From NCBI GenBank assembly GCA_045542075.1, contig JAZQKI010000008.1:1-39582 (forward strand): a DNA stretch of 39,582 nucleotides, written 5' to 3'. This stretch comes from SVTX01 sp045542075 (GTDB lineage Bacteria > Bacillota > Clostridia > Oscillospirales > CAG-272). The translations under genes were made by a program, and so were the position numbers. The notes beneath the pieces are model-generated. The model did no database searches and was not told where the DNA came from. It saw nothing but the letters and a program-made list of their open reading frames with translations. Of the stretch, positions 24,461-33,856 are shown piece after piece; position 1 is the first letter of the stretch; each line of letters opens with the position of its first letter.

Positions 24461-26119
24461 ATGAAAAAATCTTTCAGAATAATTGCAAGAATTGCATTGC
24501 TTGCGGTGTGCGTATCGATGATCGCAACTTGCTTTGTCGGCTGCATCGGCGGTGGCGGAGGAGGCGGAGAGCCTCCCGAGGAGCAAAAATACAAGGACCT
24601 TGTAAAGCTCACTATAGATGCGGGCGGTCAGAACGCGCAGTATAATACGACTTCTTCCCTGGAATATGACAAGTTCCTTAATCCTTACCCCTACAACACA
24701 CTTGAAACACTTGTAAAGGCATGGAATGAGGCTAATGCGGAGAATTACGGTTATTATTTTGTAGTTGCCGACAATTCTATCAACATGGACAGAGAGACCA
24801 TGGCTCCAATGCTCTCAAACGGCTCTGCTCCCGAGATACTTTACTATCTTGGAACTACAATTGCCGAGGACCAGAGCAAGGGTTGGTTTTATGATATTTC
24901 CTCTGCGATGGAAACCCCCAACAAGTATTCCAAGCCCGGTGAAGCGGGAAGTGAAAAGTGGAAGGATATCTGGGACAGCACGTCCTATGCAAGCACTTTT
25001 GCTCCCAACGGCGAGAAGTACACAGTTGAGATGGAGCAGAACCCCATAGGTATCATTTATAATAAGACGCTCTTTGAGGCGGCGGGAATCACGGAAATGC
25101 CCGTAACCTACAAGGACTTTATGGAAGCGCAGAATAAGCTCAACGCTTACGCTCAGAAAGAGGGCAGAGCAAATCCCGCTGACGACGCTACATATATTTG
25201 CCCCTACTTCCACATGTATCCCTGGTATGACAGCTATCTTGAATCCACACTTTGGGCAAGCGAGCTTGAATATATGGACGTAATTACCGTTGACGGCGGT
25301 GTAGATGCTGAGGAATATGCAAGAGCATATATGCAGAAGGATCCCGTAACAGGTGAAAGACGCTTCTCTCCCGAGGATGAAAAATACGTTGAGCTTTTCC
25401 GCTTGATAAAGCAGATGACTAAGTATTATCCCACAAATTACAGCTCCTACTATGCTGAGCAGCAGTTCCTCGTAGGAAATCTCGCTATGCTTGAGGTAGT
25501 TGGCGGAAGTATTCGCGAGCTTGTTGATACAGTTGACGGTGAATTTGAAATAGGCGTTATGCCTTATCCCGTGCTTACACAGCAGCCCGAGAATGAAGCG
25601 GATAATCCTTACTATACGACCTATAGCGTTGACAGATACGTTCGCAGAGGCTTTTCGGGTTATTCAACAGGCTGGGCTATTACAAACTCCGCCATGAATA
25701 AGGATAGCGATGCAGGCAATACAAACTGCGTAGACGCTTGTATAGATATTCTTATGTATCTGAGCTGCTTTGAGAACAACGATAAGATGGTAAACGACCT
25801 TGGATTTGCGGTTCCTCTTTCCGGAAATACAACAAATCCGTATTTCAAGTCTCTTGCCGAGACCTACAAGAGCGATATCGCGAATGAAAACACCGTATCC
25901 TGGTCCTGCGCAACCGCGGGCGGTACGATGAACAAGGACTACTACGATGCGTTCTACCTTTTCAGACAGGATGCTATCGGACTTAGCCTGGCAGATATCG
26001 AGGGAAAGCTTCCCGTTCTTAAGAATTCGTTTATCAACGCTGTAAACACACTTTATAACACAAACAAGTGGGACAACAAGGCTTGGCCCGCATACGGAAC
26101 CTCTAATAAGGAAGGATAA
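24461..26119 (+). CDS. Sugar ABC transporter substrate-binding lipoprotein (family 1 type)
   Basis: A 552-residue lipoprotein. The signal peptide ends in lipobox FVGC, followed by seven Gly as a flexible tether. The body has the layout of large carbohydrate-binding proteins, with aromatic-rich pocket segments such as YFHMYPWYDSY. Size and company (two MalF/MalG-type permeases directly downstream) mark it as the oligosaccharide receptor. The ligand is not readable; the downstream GH65 phosphorylase suggests an alpha-glucosyl saccharide. Confidence 0.92.
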   Translation: MKKSFRIIARIALLAVCVSMIATCFVGCIGGGGGGGEPPEEQKYKDLVKLTIDAGGQNAQYNTTSSLEYDKFLNPYPYNTLETLVKAWNEANAENYGYYFVVADNSINMDRETMAPMLSNGSAPEILYYLGTTIAEDQSKGWFYDISSAMETPNKYSKPGEAGSEKWKDIWDSTSYASTFAPNGEKYTVEMEQNPIGIIYNKTLFEAAGITEMPVTYKDFMEAQNKLNAYAQKEGRANPADDATYICPYFHMYPWYDSYLESTLWASELEYMDVITVDGGVDAEEYARAYMQKDPVTGERRFSPEDEKYVELFRLIKQMTKYYPTNYSSYYAEQQFLVGNLAMLEVVGGSIRELVDTVDGEFEIGVMPYPVLTQQPENEADNPYYTTYSVDRYVRRGFSGYSTGWAITNSAMNKDSDAGNTNCVDACIDILMYLSCFENNDKMVNDLGFAVPLSGNTTNPYFKSLAETYKSDIANENTVSWSCATAGGTMNKDYYDAFYLFRQDAIGLSLADIEGKLPVLKNSFINAVNTLYNTNKWDNKAWPAYGTSNKEG

Positions 26120-26125
26120 CAAATA

Positions 26126-27076
26126 ATGTCAAAAAAGGACAGATCAAATAAAGGAAAGCTGAAGAGGTTCTTGCGCAAGAACAGAGGATATCAAGGACTC
26201 CTCTTTATATTGCCTGCGTTTATTCTTTTGTGCGTCTTCTGTTTGTATCCTACGATAATGGCATTTGTAAACTCCTTCACCGACTGGGACGGCGGCACAC
26301 ATGCGGAATTTATCTGGTTTGAAAATTACAAGCACGTATTCACAGATAAGCTGTTCTGGAAATCACTTCTGAATGCCGTAATTCTAACGGTTGTCGGAAT
26401 GATACTCGGTAATGCGGCATCCATCCTTCTGGCTGAGCTTATGTATAATCTAAGATCCAGAATGATGCCCATTTACAGATTTTTATTCGTTCTTCCCGCT
26501 ATGATCCCCGGTATTATAGTCTTGCTGCTTTGGCAAAAGCTTGTTTTCTCGGGCTCGTCCGCGGGACTTGCCAATACGATAATTTCATGGTTTGGCGCAA
26601 AGCCGCTTGAATGGTTTTCAAGTAAGGAGACGTGGGTAGTATTTCTCAGTATATTCCTCTACGGATTCCCATGGGTCGGCGGTACCTCGTTCCTCATTTA
26701 TCTTGCGGGACTGAACTCCATCGACCATAGCGTTATAGAAGCGTCGCAGCTCGATGGCTTGTCCTTCTGGGGCAGGGTATTCAGAATAGACCTTCCTCTT
26801 ATCAGCGGACAGCTCAAGTACTTCCTTGTAATGGGCTTTATAGGCGGACTTCAGAACTATTCAATGCAGTATGCAATTACCAACGGTGGACCGGGCGAGG
26901 TAATAGACAGTATGCTTTCGGGAACTATGGTTCCGGGCTATTACATCTACAGACTTATTACCGGCTCCTCTAAGGAGGGCGCGTATGGATATGCTTGCGC
27001 GATGGGCGTCGTTATGTTCGTTATTATAATGATAGTTACCATCATTAACAACAAGCTTATCAAGTCAAAGGAGTAA
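26126..27076 (+). CDS. Sugar ABC transporter permease, MalF/UgpA type
   Basis: A 316-residue permease with about six membrane segments. The EAA loop that contacts the ATPase reads EASQLDGLSFWGRVFRIDLP. It starts 6 bases after the binding-protein stop, using the AAGGA at that gene's end as ribosome site. Forms the channel with the next gene. Confidence 0.95.
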   Translation: MSKKDRSNKGKLKRFLRKNRGYQGLLFILPAFILLCVFCLYPTIMAFVNSFTDWDGGTHAEFIWFENYKHVFTDKLFWKSLLNAVILTVVGMILGNAASILLAELMYNLRSRMMPIYRFLFVLPAMIPGIIVLLLWQKLVFSGSSAGLANTIISWFGAKPLEWFSSKETWVVFLSIFLYGFPWVGGTSFLIYLAGLNSIDHSVIEASQLDGLSFWGRVFRIDLPLISGQLKYFLVMGFIGGLQNYSMQYAITNGGPGEVIDSMLSGTMVPGYYIYRLITGSSKEGAYGYACAMGVVMFVIIMIVTIINNKLIKSKE

Positions 27077-27079
27077 GCT

Positions 27080-27952
27080 ATGAGAGATGTAAAAATAAAT
27101 AAGAAAAGAAAGAAGCTGACAGTCGGACAGATCTTTTCCCATATCATCATAATATGCTTGCTGATAATGGTGCTGTTTCCGTTCTACATACTTGTAATCA
27201 ACAGCTTCAAGGCTCCTGCGGATATCCTTAAGGATCCGCTTTCATTCCCGGGCGCGGGTGATGCTGAGGCGCTCAAGGGCGCTTTCAAGGCTGCCTGGCC
27301 GTATATCTCAAAATATATTCTGAATACGTTCTGGGTAGCGTTACTTGAGGTCTTTGGCGTATTGCTTTTCTCAAGCCTTGCGGCATACGGCTTTTCAAGA
27401 TTCAAGTTCAAGGGTAAGGACACATTGTTTATGGTGTTCCTGGCATTTATGATGATCCCCAGCATTCTGACACTTGCTACACAGTATTCGCTTGTGTATT
27501 CAACACTGAATCTGAAGCAGACGTATGCGGGCGTAGTGCTACCTGCGATAGCGGGCGGTATGCCTGTTAATATATTCCTCATTAAGACGTTTCTGGACGG
27601 TATTCCTTCCGATATTTACGAGGCTGCGGAAATGGACGGCGCAAGTAAGCTGAGCTGCTATTTCAGAATAGCTATCCCGCTCAGTACCCCCATCCTCTTT
27701 ACCGTTGGACTCTCAACGCTTCTCGGTGCGTGGAATGACGTTATCTGGGCAAGACTTATCCTTTACGGAGCGGAGGACATGTATACCATAGGCGTCGGAG
27801 TATTCACGGTATTCGGCTCAAGCGCCGCAAAGATCCCCGATACGGTTATATATGCGGGATACTGTCTTGCATCCTTGCCGCTTCTTATTGCATTCTTCTT
27901 TACGTCCAAGCAATTTATCAAGGGACTTACAGATGGCGCGGTTAAAATGTAA
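27080..27952 (+). CDS. Sugar ABC transporter permease, MalG/UgpE type
   Basis: A 290-residue permease with about six membrane segments and EAA loop YEAAEMDGASKLSCYFRIAIP. AAGGAG lies 6 bases before the ATG. No ATPase gene follows in the locus, so the pair must borrow a shared MsmX/UgpC-type ATPase encoded elsewhere, as is usual for Firmicute oligosaccharide importers. Confidence 0.95.
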   Translation: MRDVKINKKRKKLTVGQIFSHIIIICLLIMVLFPFYILVINSFKAPADILKDPLSFPGAGDAEALKGAFKAAWPYISKYILNTFWVALLEVFGVLLFSSLAAYGFSRFKFKGKDTLFMVFLAFMMIPSILTLATQYSLVYSTLNLKQTYAGVVLPAIAGGMPVNIFLIKTFLDGIPSDIYEAAEMDGASKLSCYFRIAIPLSTPILFTVGLSTLLGAWNDVIWARLILYGAEDMYTIGVGVFTVFGSSAAKIPDTVIYAGYCLASLPLLIAFFFTSKQFIKGLTDGAVKM

Positions 27953-27989
27953 TATGAAACAAACACAGAAAAAACAGCGAGGGAATAAT

Positions 27990-29036
27990 ATGAAAAAATT
28001 AGCTTTGATTTTAGCTATTGTAATGCTTCTCGCGGCATTATCGGGATGTGACGGCGCACCGTCAAATCCTACGGCTGAACCCGATAACCAACCAAAGCCT
28101 GTTGAGAGAGAGCTTTTGTTTGACAAAAACTTCGAGCAGGGAATAAAGGTATCCAGTCTAAACTCTCATCAGGTGGGCTACACGTGGTGGAAGTACGGCG
28201 AGGCGGGAGCCGACGAGCCGTTCTGGTCGCTTGGTCAGTATTGCGATCTTTCCACAACACGAGCAAATTATGATTCAACGAAAAATGACTTATCCCTTGG
28301 CAACGAGCTTTTCGAGATTCCCGCATACGGAATTGAGGGTGTTGACGGCGAATATTATACACTCACGAATGAGTCGGGAAGTAAATATATTTCCGTAAAC
28401 ACTAAAACAGGGGAATACAATCTTGTCGTTGATACCTCAAAGGAGTACGTCAATCAAGAGACAGGCAAGCCTGTCATCCGTAAAAACGGAGAGGATTGGG
28501 TACATATGATAATTGAGCAAACACCGGGTGTTGTTTATCTTGACCAGGTTGAGTCCTTTATTATGGAGCTTGATTTCACGATAACGGAGAATATCGAATA
28601 TGATAATTCGATAGGCGCATCCCAGTTCCAATGGATATTCTCGGTTCACGATAAAGAAAGCGTGTTGGGCGATTATATGTGGTTCAACGTAACACTCTTT
28701 GACAATCGCTATGACGTTTTCTCCGGCACACAGCTTTATGACGGAGGCAAGGCAGACTCAACGGGTAAGTTCATATACGCGCCTACGGGTGAGGAGCTTT
28801 TCCCCGAAAGCGGAGGCAAGGTAGAGATAGGAAAGACCTATCACGTAAAGCTGGATCTGAAGGAATATATGAAGACTGCATTTGAGCTTGCCAAGAGCAA
28901 AGGGGCTCTCGCTCAGTCCGAGTGGGAGAACATGGCGGTGAACGGTTTTAACATCGGCTGGGAGGTTTCAAACCTTGCAAAGGTTGGAGTTAAAATTCAA
29001 AATATGTCCTTGAGGGTGATAGAATATGAAAAATAA
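27990..29036 (+). CDS. Lipoprotein made of a shared ~300-residue surface domain (copy 1)
   Basis: A 348-residue lipoprotein (lipobox LSGC, short spacer). Its body is one beta-rich domain recognisable also in the next gene and in the C-terminal third of the SGNH esterase. Common landmarks in order: FxxGIxV near the start, a W-rich segment, DWVHMIIEQ, MELDFTIT, ASQFQW, GDYMWFNVTLFDNR, YDGGKADSTGKFIY, LKEYMKTAFELAKSKGAL and NGFNIGWEVS. I do not recognise a named family; beta-sandwich carbohydrate binding is a reasonable guess from its context. The start at 27990 has GAGGGA upstream; longer starts would overlap the permease gene and lose the signal peptide. Confidence 0.85.
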   Translation: MKKLALILAIVMLLAALSGCDGAPSNPTAEPDNQPKPVERELLFDKNFEQGIKVSSLNSHQVGYTWWKYGEAGADEPFWSLGQYCDLSTTRANYDSTKNDLSLGNELFEIPAYGIEGVDGEYYTLTNESGSKYISVNTKTGEYNLVVDTSKEYVNQETGKPVIRKNGEDWVHMIIEQTPGVVYLDQVESFIMELDFTITENIEYDNSIGASQFQWIFSVHDKESVLGDYMWFNVTLFDNRYDVFSGTQLYDGGKADSTGKFIYAPTGEELFPESGGKVEIGKTYHVKLDLKEYMKTAFELAKSKGALAQSEWENMAVNGFNIGWEVSNLAKVGVKIQNMSLRVIEYEK

Positions 29037-30138
29037 TTTGATCAAAGTCGTTGCTTTGATACTTACAATGGCTACAGGAGTAATTATGGTAAGCGGTTGC
29101 GATATTTTTAACGGTGTATCTGAAACACCTACTACGGAGAGACCCGATTTCAAGGGTGAAGAGGTAACTGAAGGGAAGCTTATAGAAAGACCAAAAATAG
29201 AAGAAGGCGGGGTTGTTGAGCTTCTTAAGGATCTCAACTTCTCAAGGGGCTTTGACGTCACGCTCTTCCACGCAAACTCCTCTAACGGAAATCTGGCGGG
29301 ACAGCTTGATTATGATGGAAATAAGGCAGACGGAGACAGCGTCTGGCGTATGGCTCAGTGGGGCTGTACAAATGATATGGCAACGGAAGGGGCTTTCAAG
29401 AGAGAAGGCTCGGTCATTACGTACGATGACGGAGCGAAGTTCCTTCGCGTAGACACCGCAAAGACGGGAACAGTTACACTTGGAATAAAGGGAAGTGAAG
29501 AATATACAAGGGATGCGGACGGTAATATCCGCGAGCGTACTGACGGCACAGAAAACTGGCCGCATATTCTTATCGAGCAGACTGTAATGGCAGACACGAG
29601 CGACTGTAAGCATCTCTATATGGAGGTTGACTACAAGGTAACAAAATGCGAGAGTCTTGTTGACAGAACGCTTTATCCCTTGAATACCTCGTTGAATGCG
29701 GCGCAGTTCCAGTGGTTTATTACACTCGCTGACAGCAATCCTGATAGCGAGAGTTACGGCGAGGCTATGTGGTTTGGTTTTTCAATGTTTGACACACGCG
29801 CGCAGGACGGAACCCCCGGCGGACTTGCATCTTATGACGGCGGAAAAGAGGACAGCACGGGACTTTTCATCTATATGGTTTCTCTTGATGCTGTTGCAAA
29901 ACAGCAGAATGGCTCTGTAAATGTTCCTACCGCGGTTATAGGTAAGGACGTAAGCGTAAAAATTGACATTCTTCCTTATCTCAAGCAGGCTATCAAAATT
30001 GCCCGTCAGAATGGAGCGCTCATGGGAGCGAGTGCCGATCAGCTCGTAATCGGCAGCACAAATATAGGCTGGGAGCTTCCCGGCAACTATGACGCTGAGG
30101 TAGAGATATCCTATCTCAATATATACAAATCGAATTAA
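29026..30138 (+). CDS. Lipoprotein made of a shared ~300-residue surface domain (copy 2)
   Basis: A 370-residue lipoprotein (lipobox VSGC) overlapping the preceding gene by 11 bases, with GAGGGTG as ribosome site inside it. The domain is the same as in copy 1: FSRGFDVTLF, WRMAQWG, NWPHILIEQ, MEVDYKVTKCE, AAQFQWFITLAD, GEAMWFGFSMFDTR, YDGGKEDSTGLFIY, LPYLKQAIKIARQNGAL and STNIGWELPG. It differs by a longer N-terminal spacer. The tandem arrangement points to local duplication. Function unknown; probably displays a binding domain on the membrane near the importer. Confidence 0.85.
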   Translation: MKNNLIKVVALILTMATGVIMVSGCDIFNGVSETPTTERPDFKGEEVTEGKLIERPKIEEGGVVELLKDLNFSRGFDVTLFHANSSNGNLAGQLDYDGNKADGDSVWRMAQWGCTNDMATEGAFKREGSVITYDDGAKFLRVDTAKTGTVTLGIKGSEEYTRDADGNIRERTDGTENWPHILIEQTVMADTSDCKHLYMEVDYKVTKCESLVDRTLYPLNTSLNAAQFQWFITLADSNPDSESYGEAMWFGFSMFDTRAQDGTPGGLASYDGGKEDSTGLFIYMVSLDAVAKQQNGSVNVPTAVIGKDVSVKIDILPYLKQAIKIARQNGALMGASADQLVIGSTNIGWELPGNYDAEVEISYLNIYKSN

Positions 30139-30159
30139 TTATGGTTTACCATATTAATT
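30133..30159 (+). other. AT-rich hairpin between lipoprotein copy 2 and the surface-protein gene
   Basis: The arms AATTAATTATGG and CCATATTAATT pair with one bulge around a TTTA loop, and overlap the stop codon. There is no T-run directly behind it, so a processing or weak attenuation role is more likely than full termination. Confidence 0.35.
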
Positions 30160-30188
30160 AATAAAAATTCATTTTTTTGGAGGGAAAT

Positions 30189-33100
30189 ATGAAAAAAAGA
30201 ATTTTAGCGCTTTTGATTGCGGTTATAATGATGTTTTCTGTGTTTGCTCCTACGTTGGCATTCGCACAGGAAGAAACGTCCGCACCCGTTTGGACTGCAA
30301 ACGGAACGACCGTTACAGAAGGAGAGGACGGATATTATAATATTTCCGGCCTTAGCTATGAAACAAGCGCATATACGACCGAAAAGTATGTGCTTGACGG
30401 ACTTACCGTTGAAATGAAGCTTGCTGATTTTACTACAAATATGGCAGCAGGCTTGGTTTTCTCCTCTGAGCCCGGCGCAAGCTACGGAACTGCCAATGCA
30501 GTTGCAATGACACTCTGGTACGATCCGTTCGGAGCTAGCCAGTCCAGATTCCACGTAGGCGCTAACCACGACTACAACCAAGCAACCTATGCTTACAAGG
30601 ATTCCCAAGGCGCAACAGGTCAGGGCTTTGGTCTTGACAAGACAATGGTGCTTAACAACGTAACAAACGGTGATATCAAGATTGAAATCAACTCTGAAAA
30701 TGACATCGCTTATAGAGTTAAGTTCACAATTATGCAGGATCACCTTCTTTGGGGTGACAATATTAACTATGCTGATGAAGTAGGCGGCGGACATTCCTGC
30801 ACGTTCTATCTTGCAAAGGCACAGTTTGAAAACATTATTGACGAAAACGGAGCGCTTTACGTTGCCGCTGCAGGACTTGAAGCGCCTAACTATAGTGTCA
30901 GAGTGACCGGAGTTACTGCTCCTGCAACCACTCCCGATCCTACACCCGATCCCGATCCTACACCCGATCCCGATCCTACACCTGATCCCGATCCTACACC
31001 TGATCCCGATCCTACACCTGATCCCGATCCTACACCCGATCCCGAGCCCACACCCGATCCTGTAGTTCCTTCTACCATAATCGGTTCTGCTGATGCTGAC
31101 TGGAGCGATAGCTATGGACAGGGCTCTGTAGCTAAATACGCAGAAAACGGCTATACCGAGATCTCCAATCTCAGAGCTTGGGGTGTTCGCGCACACTACA
31201 ATCATCTTGTTAAGCTTGACGGACTTGAGCTCAGCTTCAGAGCCGCAACAAAATTCAAGGACTGCGTAGGTATAGTTTTGTCAAACGCAGCGGGCGCATA
31301 TTTCACCGAGGCTAATACTATTGCTATTACATATTGGAACGATCCCTTTGGCGCAGGACAGGCAAGACTTGCCTTTACCACCAATCACAACTATGAAACA
31401 GAGTCTCTCGTTCACGTAGCTCCCGATCTCTCCTCCGCAAAGGGCTTTGGAGCCGACAAGTCCATGGTAAGCAATGCTGCTGAAGTGGTTGGTTACACGA
31501 TCAAGATCGAGTCCTATAATGAGGAATTCTATTCTGTAAAGATCACAATGACCGACAGCGGCTTGTGGGAAATCAACGCTAACTACAACGCAGAGGATAA
31601 GAGCTGTACAGTATATCTTCCCAAGGCGGCAGTAGCAGGCATTCTTAACGAAAACGGCGAGCTGTACGTTATGGCAGCAGGCTTCCCCGACGGTGCAAAC
31701 CCCGCTCCCGCAGTAGAAGTGAAGATAGTTGATGACAACTACAGAGCTTATCTTGCAGGCGAGGCTGTAACAGGCGCGATTGCAAAGCTTGAGGCATATA
31801 AGACAGCTGCAGACGCTATCGTAGATACAACCACATACGATGCTGCTATGGCGGCAAGAGCTGACGTTCTCGCTTGCATCGGAGCACTCCGCGCAAGAGA
31901 GGCAGCAGAGCTTTCACTTGCTATATCCAATATTGATTCTGCGCTTGCAACTAACGAAGAGATCGTTGCAATCGTTAAGAAGGCAGTCACAGATAAGATC
32001 GACGCGGCTGTAGCTGCATACGAGGCACTCGTTGCAGATACATCAACCCTTAACACCGAATCTCTCGCAGCTGCTCTTGCTCTTACAGGCGAAGCAAAGG
32101 CAGAGTACGATAACAGAGCATCCATGCTCAGTGATGAAGCAAAGGCAGTGCTCGAGGCAGAGATCGCTGCTCTTGATTATGCGCACGATTACTGCATCGC
32201 CCTTCTTTGGGTAGTAACATACGAAGCAAAGATAGATGCGCTTGACGCAACAGATCCCGATATCGTTAATGCTCTCGTTGAGGTTAAGTCCTACAGAGCA
32301 GGATACGAATCAACAGCAGCTTACACAAAGATCACTACTGTTCTCAACGCAGAGGACAAGGCAGCTCTCGAGGCAGCTATTGCAGCAGGCGACGCAGAAG
32401 TAGTAAATATTGAAACAGTAGTACTTCCCGAGCTTAAGGGAAGCTATATCGATGCAATGGAAGAGAAGCTTGAGGCAGATCTTACCATCAAGCCCAATCT
32501 TGACGACGCTAAGACAGCATACGCTGAGATCGCAACCTACGTTACGATTACAGAGGAAGACGGCGAGCTTTACACCCGCTACGTAGCAGGCTACAACACA
32601 ATCAAGGCAGCTTGCGAGGCGTTTGTTCGCGCGCAGATCTCCGAGGTTTCCGGTCTTCTTGCAAAGGAATACACCGTCCTTGACGAATTCGTATCCGTCC
32701 GCACAAAGTTCAAGGCTATAAAGCTTGACTATCTTATGGAAGAGAACACAGAGATCGCGGCTGAGCTCTCCGAGCTTGAGACAAATATTGCAAAGACTGT
32801 ATTCTACTATATGAGCTCCACTAACATTCCGTCTGTCAAGCATGATAGCACCGGTATAGTAGTTGAGTCCAAACCCGAATTCCCCTCACGCTTTAACTAT
32901 AATAAGGCTATCAACCTCAAGACAGGCGCAGAGTTTGTTGTTGAGCTTACCAGCGCAGCGTACTACAATGATAACACGAGTGCAAACAACCTTTGCTTCA
33001 ACTTCCTGGCTGATCCTGATTCCTACAAGTCCATGAGTGACGGTATCTCCATCATCATCTGGCTCTATCCTACGGAATCCAACGTTCAGATAATGAACTA

Positions 33101-33680
33101 CACTGATGTACCTCTTGCAAACAGCCCCATCGCTACTCCTCTTGACGGCGGTAAGATCACAATTTCCGTTAAGTTTGAGGAATATTACAGCTTCGTAGAC
33201 GATTCTACATACTGGGCTTACGTTATCAGAGTTAACGAGGCAGAGATAGTTCTTACTCCCGAGGTTCTTACAAACGAAGGACACCAGGTTCCCGATGAGG
33301 TTTACTTCTCCATGGGTTCGTTTGCGGACAAGAAGGATAACCCCAATATCCTTACGCTTATAAGCGCTAACGGTATTGAGTTCGGCACAGGCTCCGTAGC
33401 TCCCGACTGCACAGAGCACGTAGACGCAGATTCCGACGGCAAGTGTGATAACTGCGGCGCGACCGTTGAATCACAGCAGCCCGGCGATGAAAATCCCGAT
33501 CCTAATCCCGGCACAACTCCCGATACAAAGCCCGACGAACAGCCCACTGACGACAATAATGGCGGCGAAGATCAGAAGAAGGGATGCAAGGGATGCGGCT
33601 CCGTTATCGGACTTGGCGCATTCGCGGTTATCGCAACAATCGGCCTTGCAGGCGTATCCTTCCTCAAAAAGAAGGACTGA
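30189..33680 (+). CDS. Large cell-surface protein with repeated beta domains, helical stalk and C-terminal anchor
   Basis: An 1163-residue protein. It has a signal peptide ending LAFAQ, two homologous beta domains (about 28-235 and 295-510; shared signature YDPFGASQSR / NDPFGAGQAR and FYLAKA / VYLPKA) separated by a PDPDPT linker (248-291), a long Ala/Glu-rich helical region (about 515-870) and a third, more distant beta domain (about 885-1065). After these come one Cys repeat (CTEHVDADSDGKCDNCGA), a Pro-rich spacer, and a tail GCKGCGSVIG plus hydrophobic helix plus KKKD. The tail resembles wall or membrane sorting signals but has no LPXTG; the Cys pair may matter. GGAGGG precedes the ATG; the upstream TTG at 30177 overlaps that ribosome site. 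Codon use is strongly biased, suggesting high expression. It probably binds polysaccharide for the adjacent importer (inference). Confidence 0.85.
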   Translation: MKKRILALLIAVIMMFSVFAPTLAFAQEETSAPVWTANGTTVTEGEDGYYNISGLSYETSAYTTEKYVLDGLTVEMKLADFTTNMAAGLVFSSEPGASYGTANAVAMTLWYDPFGASQSRFHVGANHDYNQATYAYKDSQGATGQGFGLDKTMVLNNVTNGDIKIEINSENDIAYRVKFTIMQDHLLWGDNINYADEVGGGHSCTFYLAKAQFENIIDENGALYVAAAGLEAPNYSVRVTGVTAPATTPDPTPDPDPTPDPDPTPDPDPTPDPDPTPDPDPTPDPEPTPDPVVPSTIIGSADADWSDSYGQGSVAKYAENGYTEISNLRAWGVRAHYNHLVKLDGLELSFRAATKFKDCVGIVLSNAAGAYFTEANTIAITYWNDPFGAGQARLAFTTNHNYETESLVHVAPDLSSAKGFGADKSMVSNAAEVVGYTIKIESYNEEFYSVKITMTDSGLWEINANYNAEDKSCTVYLPKAAVAGILNENGELYVMAAGFPDGANPAPAVEVKIVDDNYRAYLAGEAVTGAIAKLEAYKTAADAIVDTTTYDAAMAARADVLACIGALRAREAAELSLAISNIDSALATNEEIVAIVKKAVTDKIDAAVAAYEALVADTSTLNTESLAAALALTGEAKAEYDNRASMLSDEAKAVLEAEIAALDYAHDYCIALLWVVTYEAKIDALDATDPDIVNALVEVKSYRAGYESTAAYTKITTVLNAEDKAALEAAIAAGDAEVVNIETVVLPELKGSYIDAMEEKLEADLTIKPNLDDAKTAYAEIATYVTITEEDGELYTRYVAGYNTIKAACEAFVRAQISEVSGLLAKEYTVLDEFVSVRTKFKAIKLDYLMEENTEIAAELSELETNIAKTVFYYMSSTNIPSVKHDSTGIVVESKPEFPSRFNYNKAINLKTGAEFVVELTSAAYYNDNTSANNLCFNFLADPDSYKSMSDGISIIIWLYPTESNVQIMNYTDVPLANSPIATPLDGGKITISVKFEEYYSFVDDSTYWAYVIRVNEAEIVLTPEVLTNEGHQVPDEVYFSMGSFADKKDNPNILTLISANGIEFGTGSVAPDCTEHVDADSDGKCDNCGATVESQQPGDENPDPNPGTTPDTKPDEQPTDDNNGGEDQKKGCKGCGSVIGLGAFAVIATIGLAGVSFLKKKD
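30934..31061 (+). repeat. 18-bp tandem array encoding PDPDPT
   Basis: About seven units of 18 bases (CCCGATCCCGATCCTACA type), nearly perfect at DNA level with only CCC/CCT exchanges, encode a rigid Pro-Asp linker between the two beta domains. The near-identity of units implies recent expansion. Confidence 0.9.
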
Positions 33681-33782
33681 TCAAAATCTGAATAAAAAAT
33701 ATTCAAGCCGGATAATTCATTTTTAATTGAATTGATGGCAAATAAGCTTTGGATTTATCACCGGTAGATCCAGATATTATGG

Positions 33783-33813
33783 CTTCCGGGTGTTATATTA
33801 TAATGCCCGGAAG
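33783..33813 (+). terminator. Hairpin between surface-protein gene and SGNH esterase gene
   Basis: The stem CTTCCGGG / CCCGGAAG has an AT-rich 15-base loop and is followed by TTCTTAT rather than a clean T-run. It could be a partial terminator that lowers expression of the downstream genes, or an RNA-stability element. The rest of 33681-33856 shows nothing else clear apart from the next entry. Confidence 0.5.
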
Positions 33814-33830
33814 TTCTTATAAAACCTTTA

Positions 33831-33852
33831 TTTCACAGCTAACGAGGTGAAA
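33831..33852 (+). promoter_or_regulatory. Possible ribosome-site-masking stem before the SGNH esterase gene
   Basis: TTTCAC (33831-33836) can pair with GTGAAA (33847-33852). The ribosome site GAGGTG (33844-33849) lies partly in that stem, just before a TTG start. Both features would lower translation. Confidence 0.35.
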
Positions 33853-33856
33853 CAAA

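Noticed and set aside
30934..31061. Regular 18-bp repeats as a CRISPR array
   Set aside because: There are no spacers; units are contiguous and in frame, encoding a Pro-Asp linker.
30204..31205. Long minus-strand frame with RIGIRC repeats
   Set aside because: It is the antisense reading of the PDPDPT linker and flanking beta domains.
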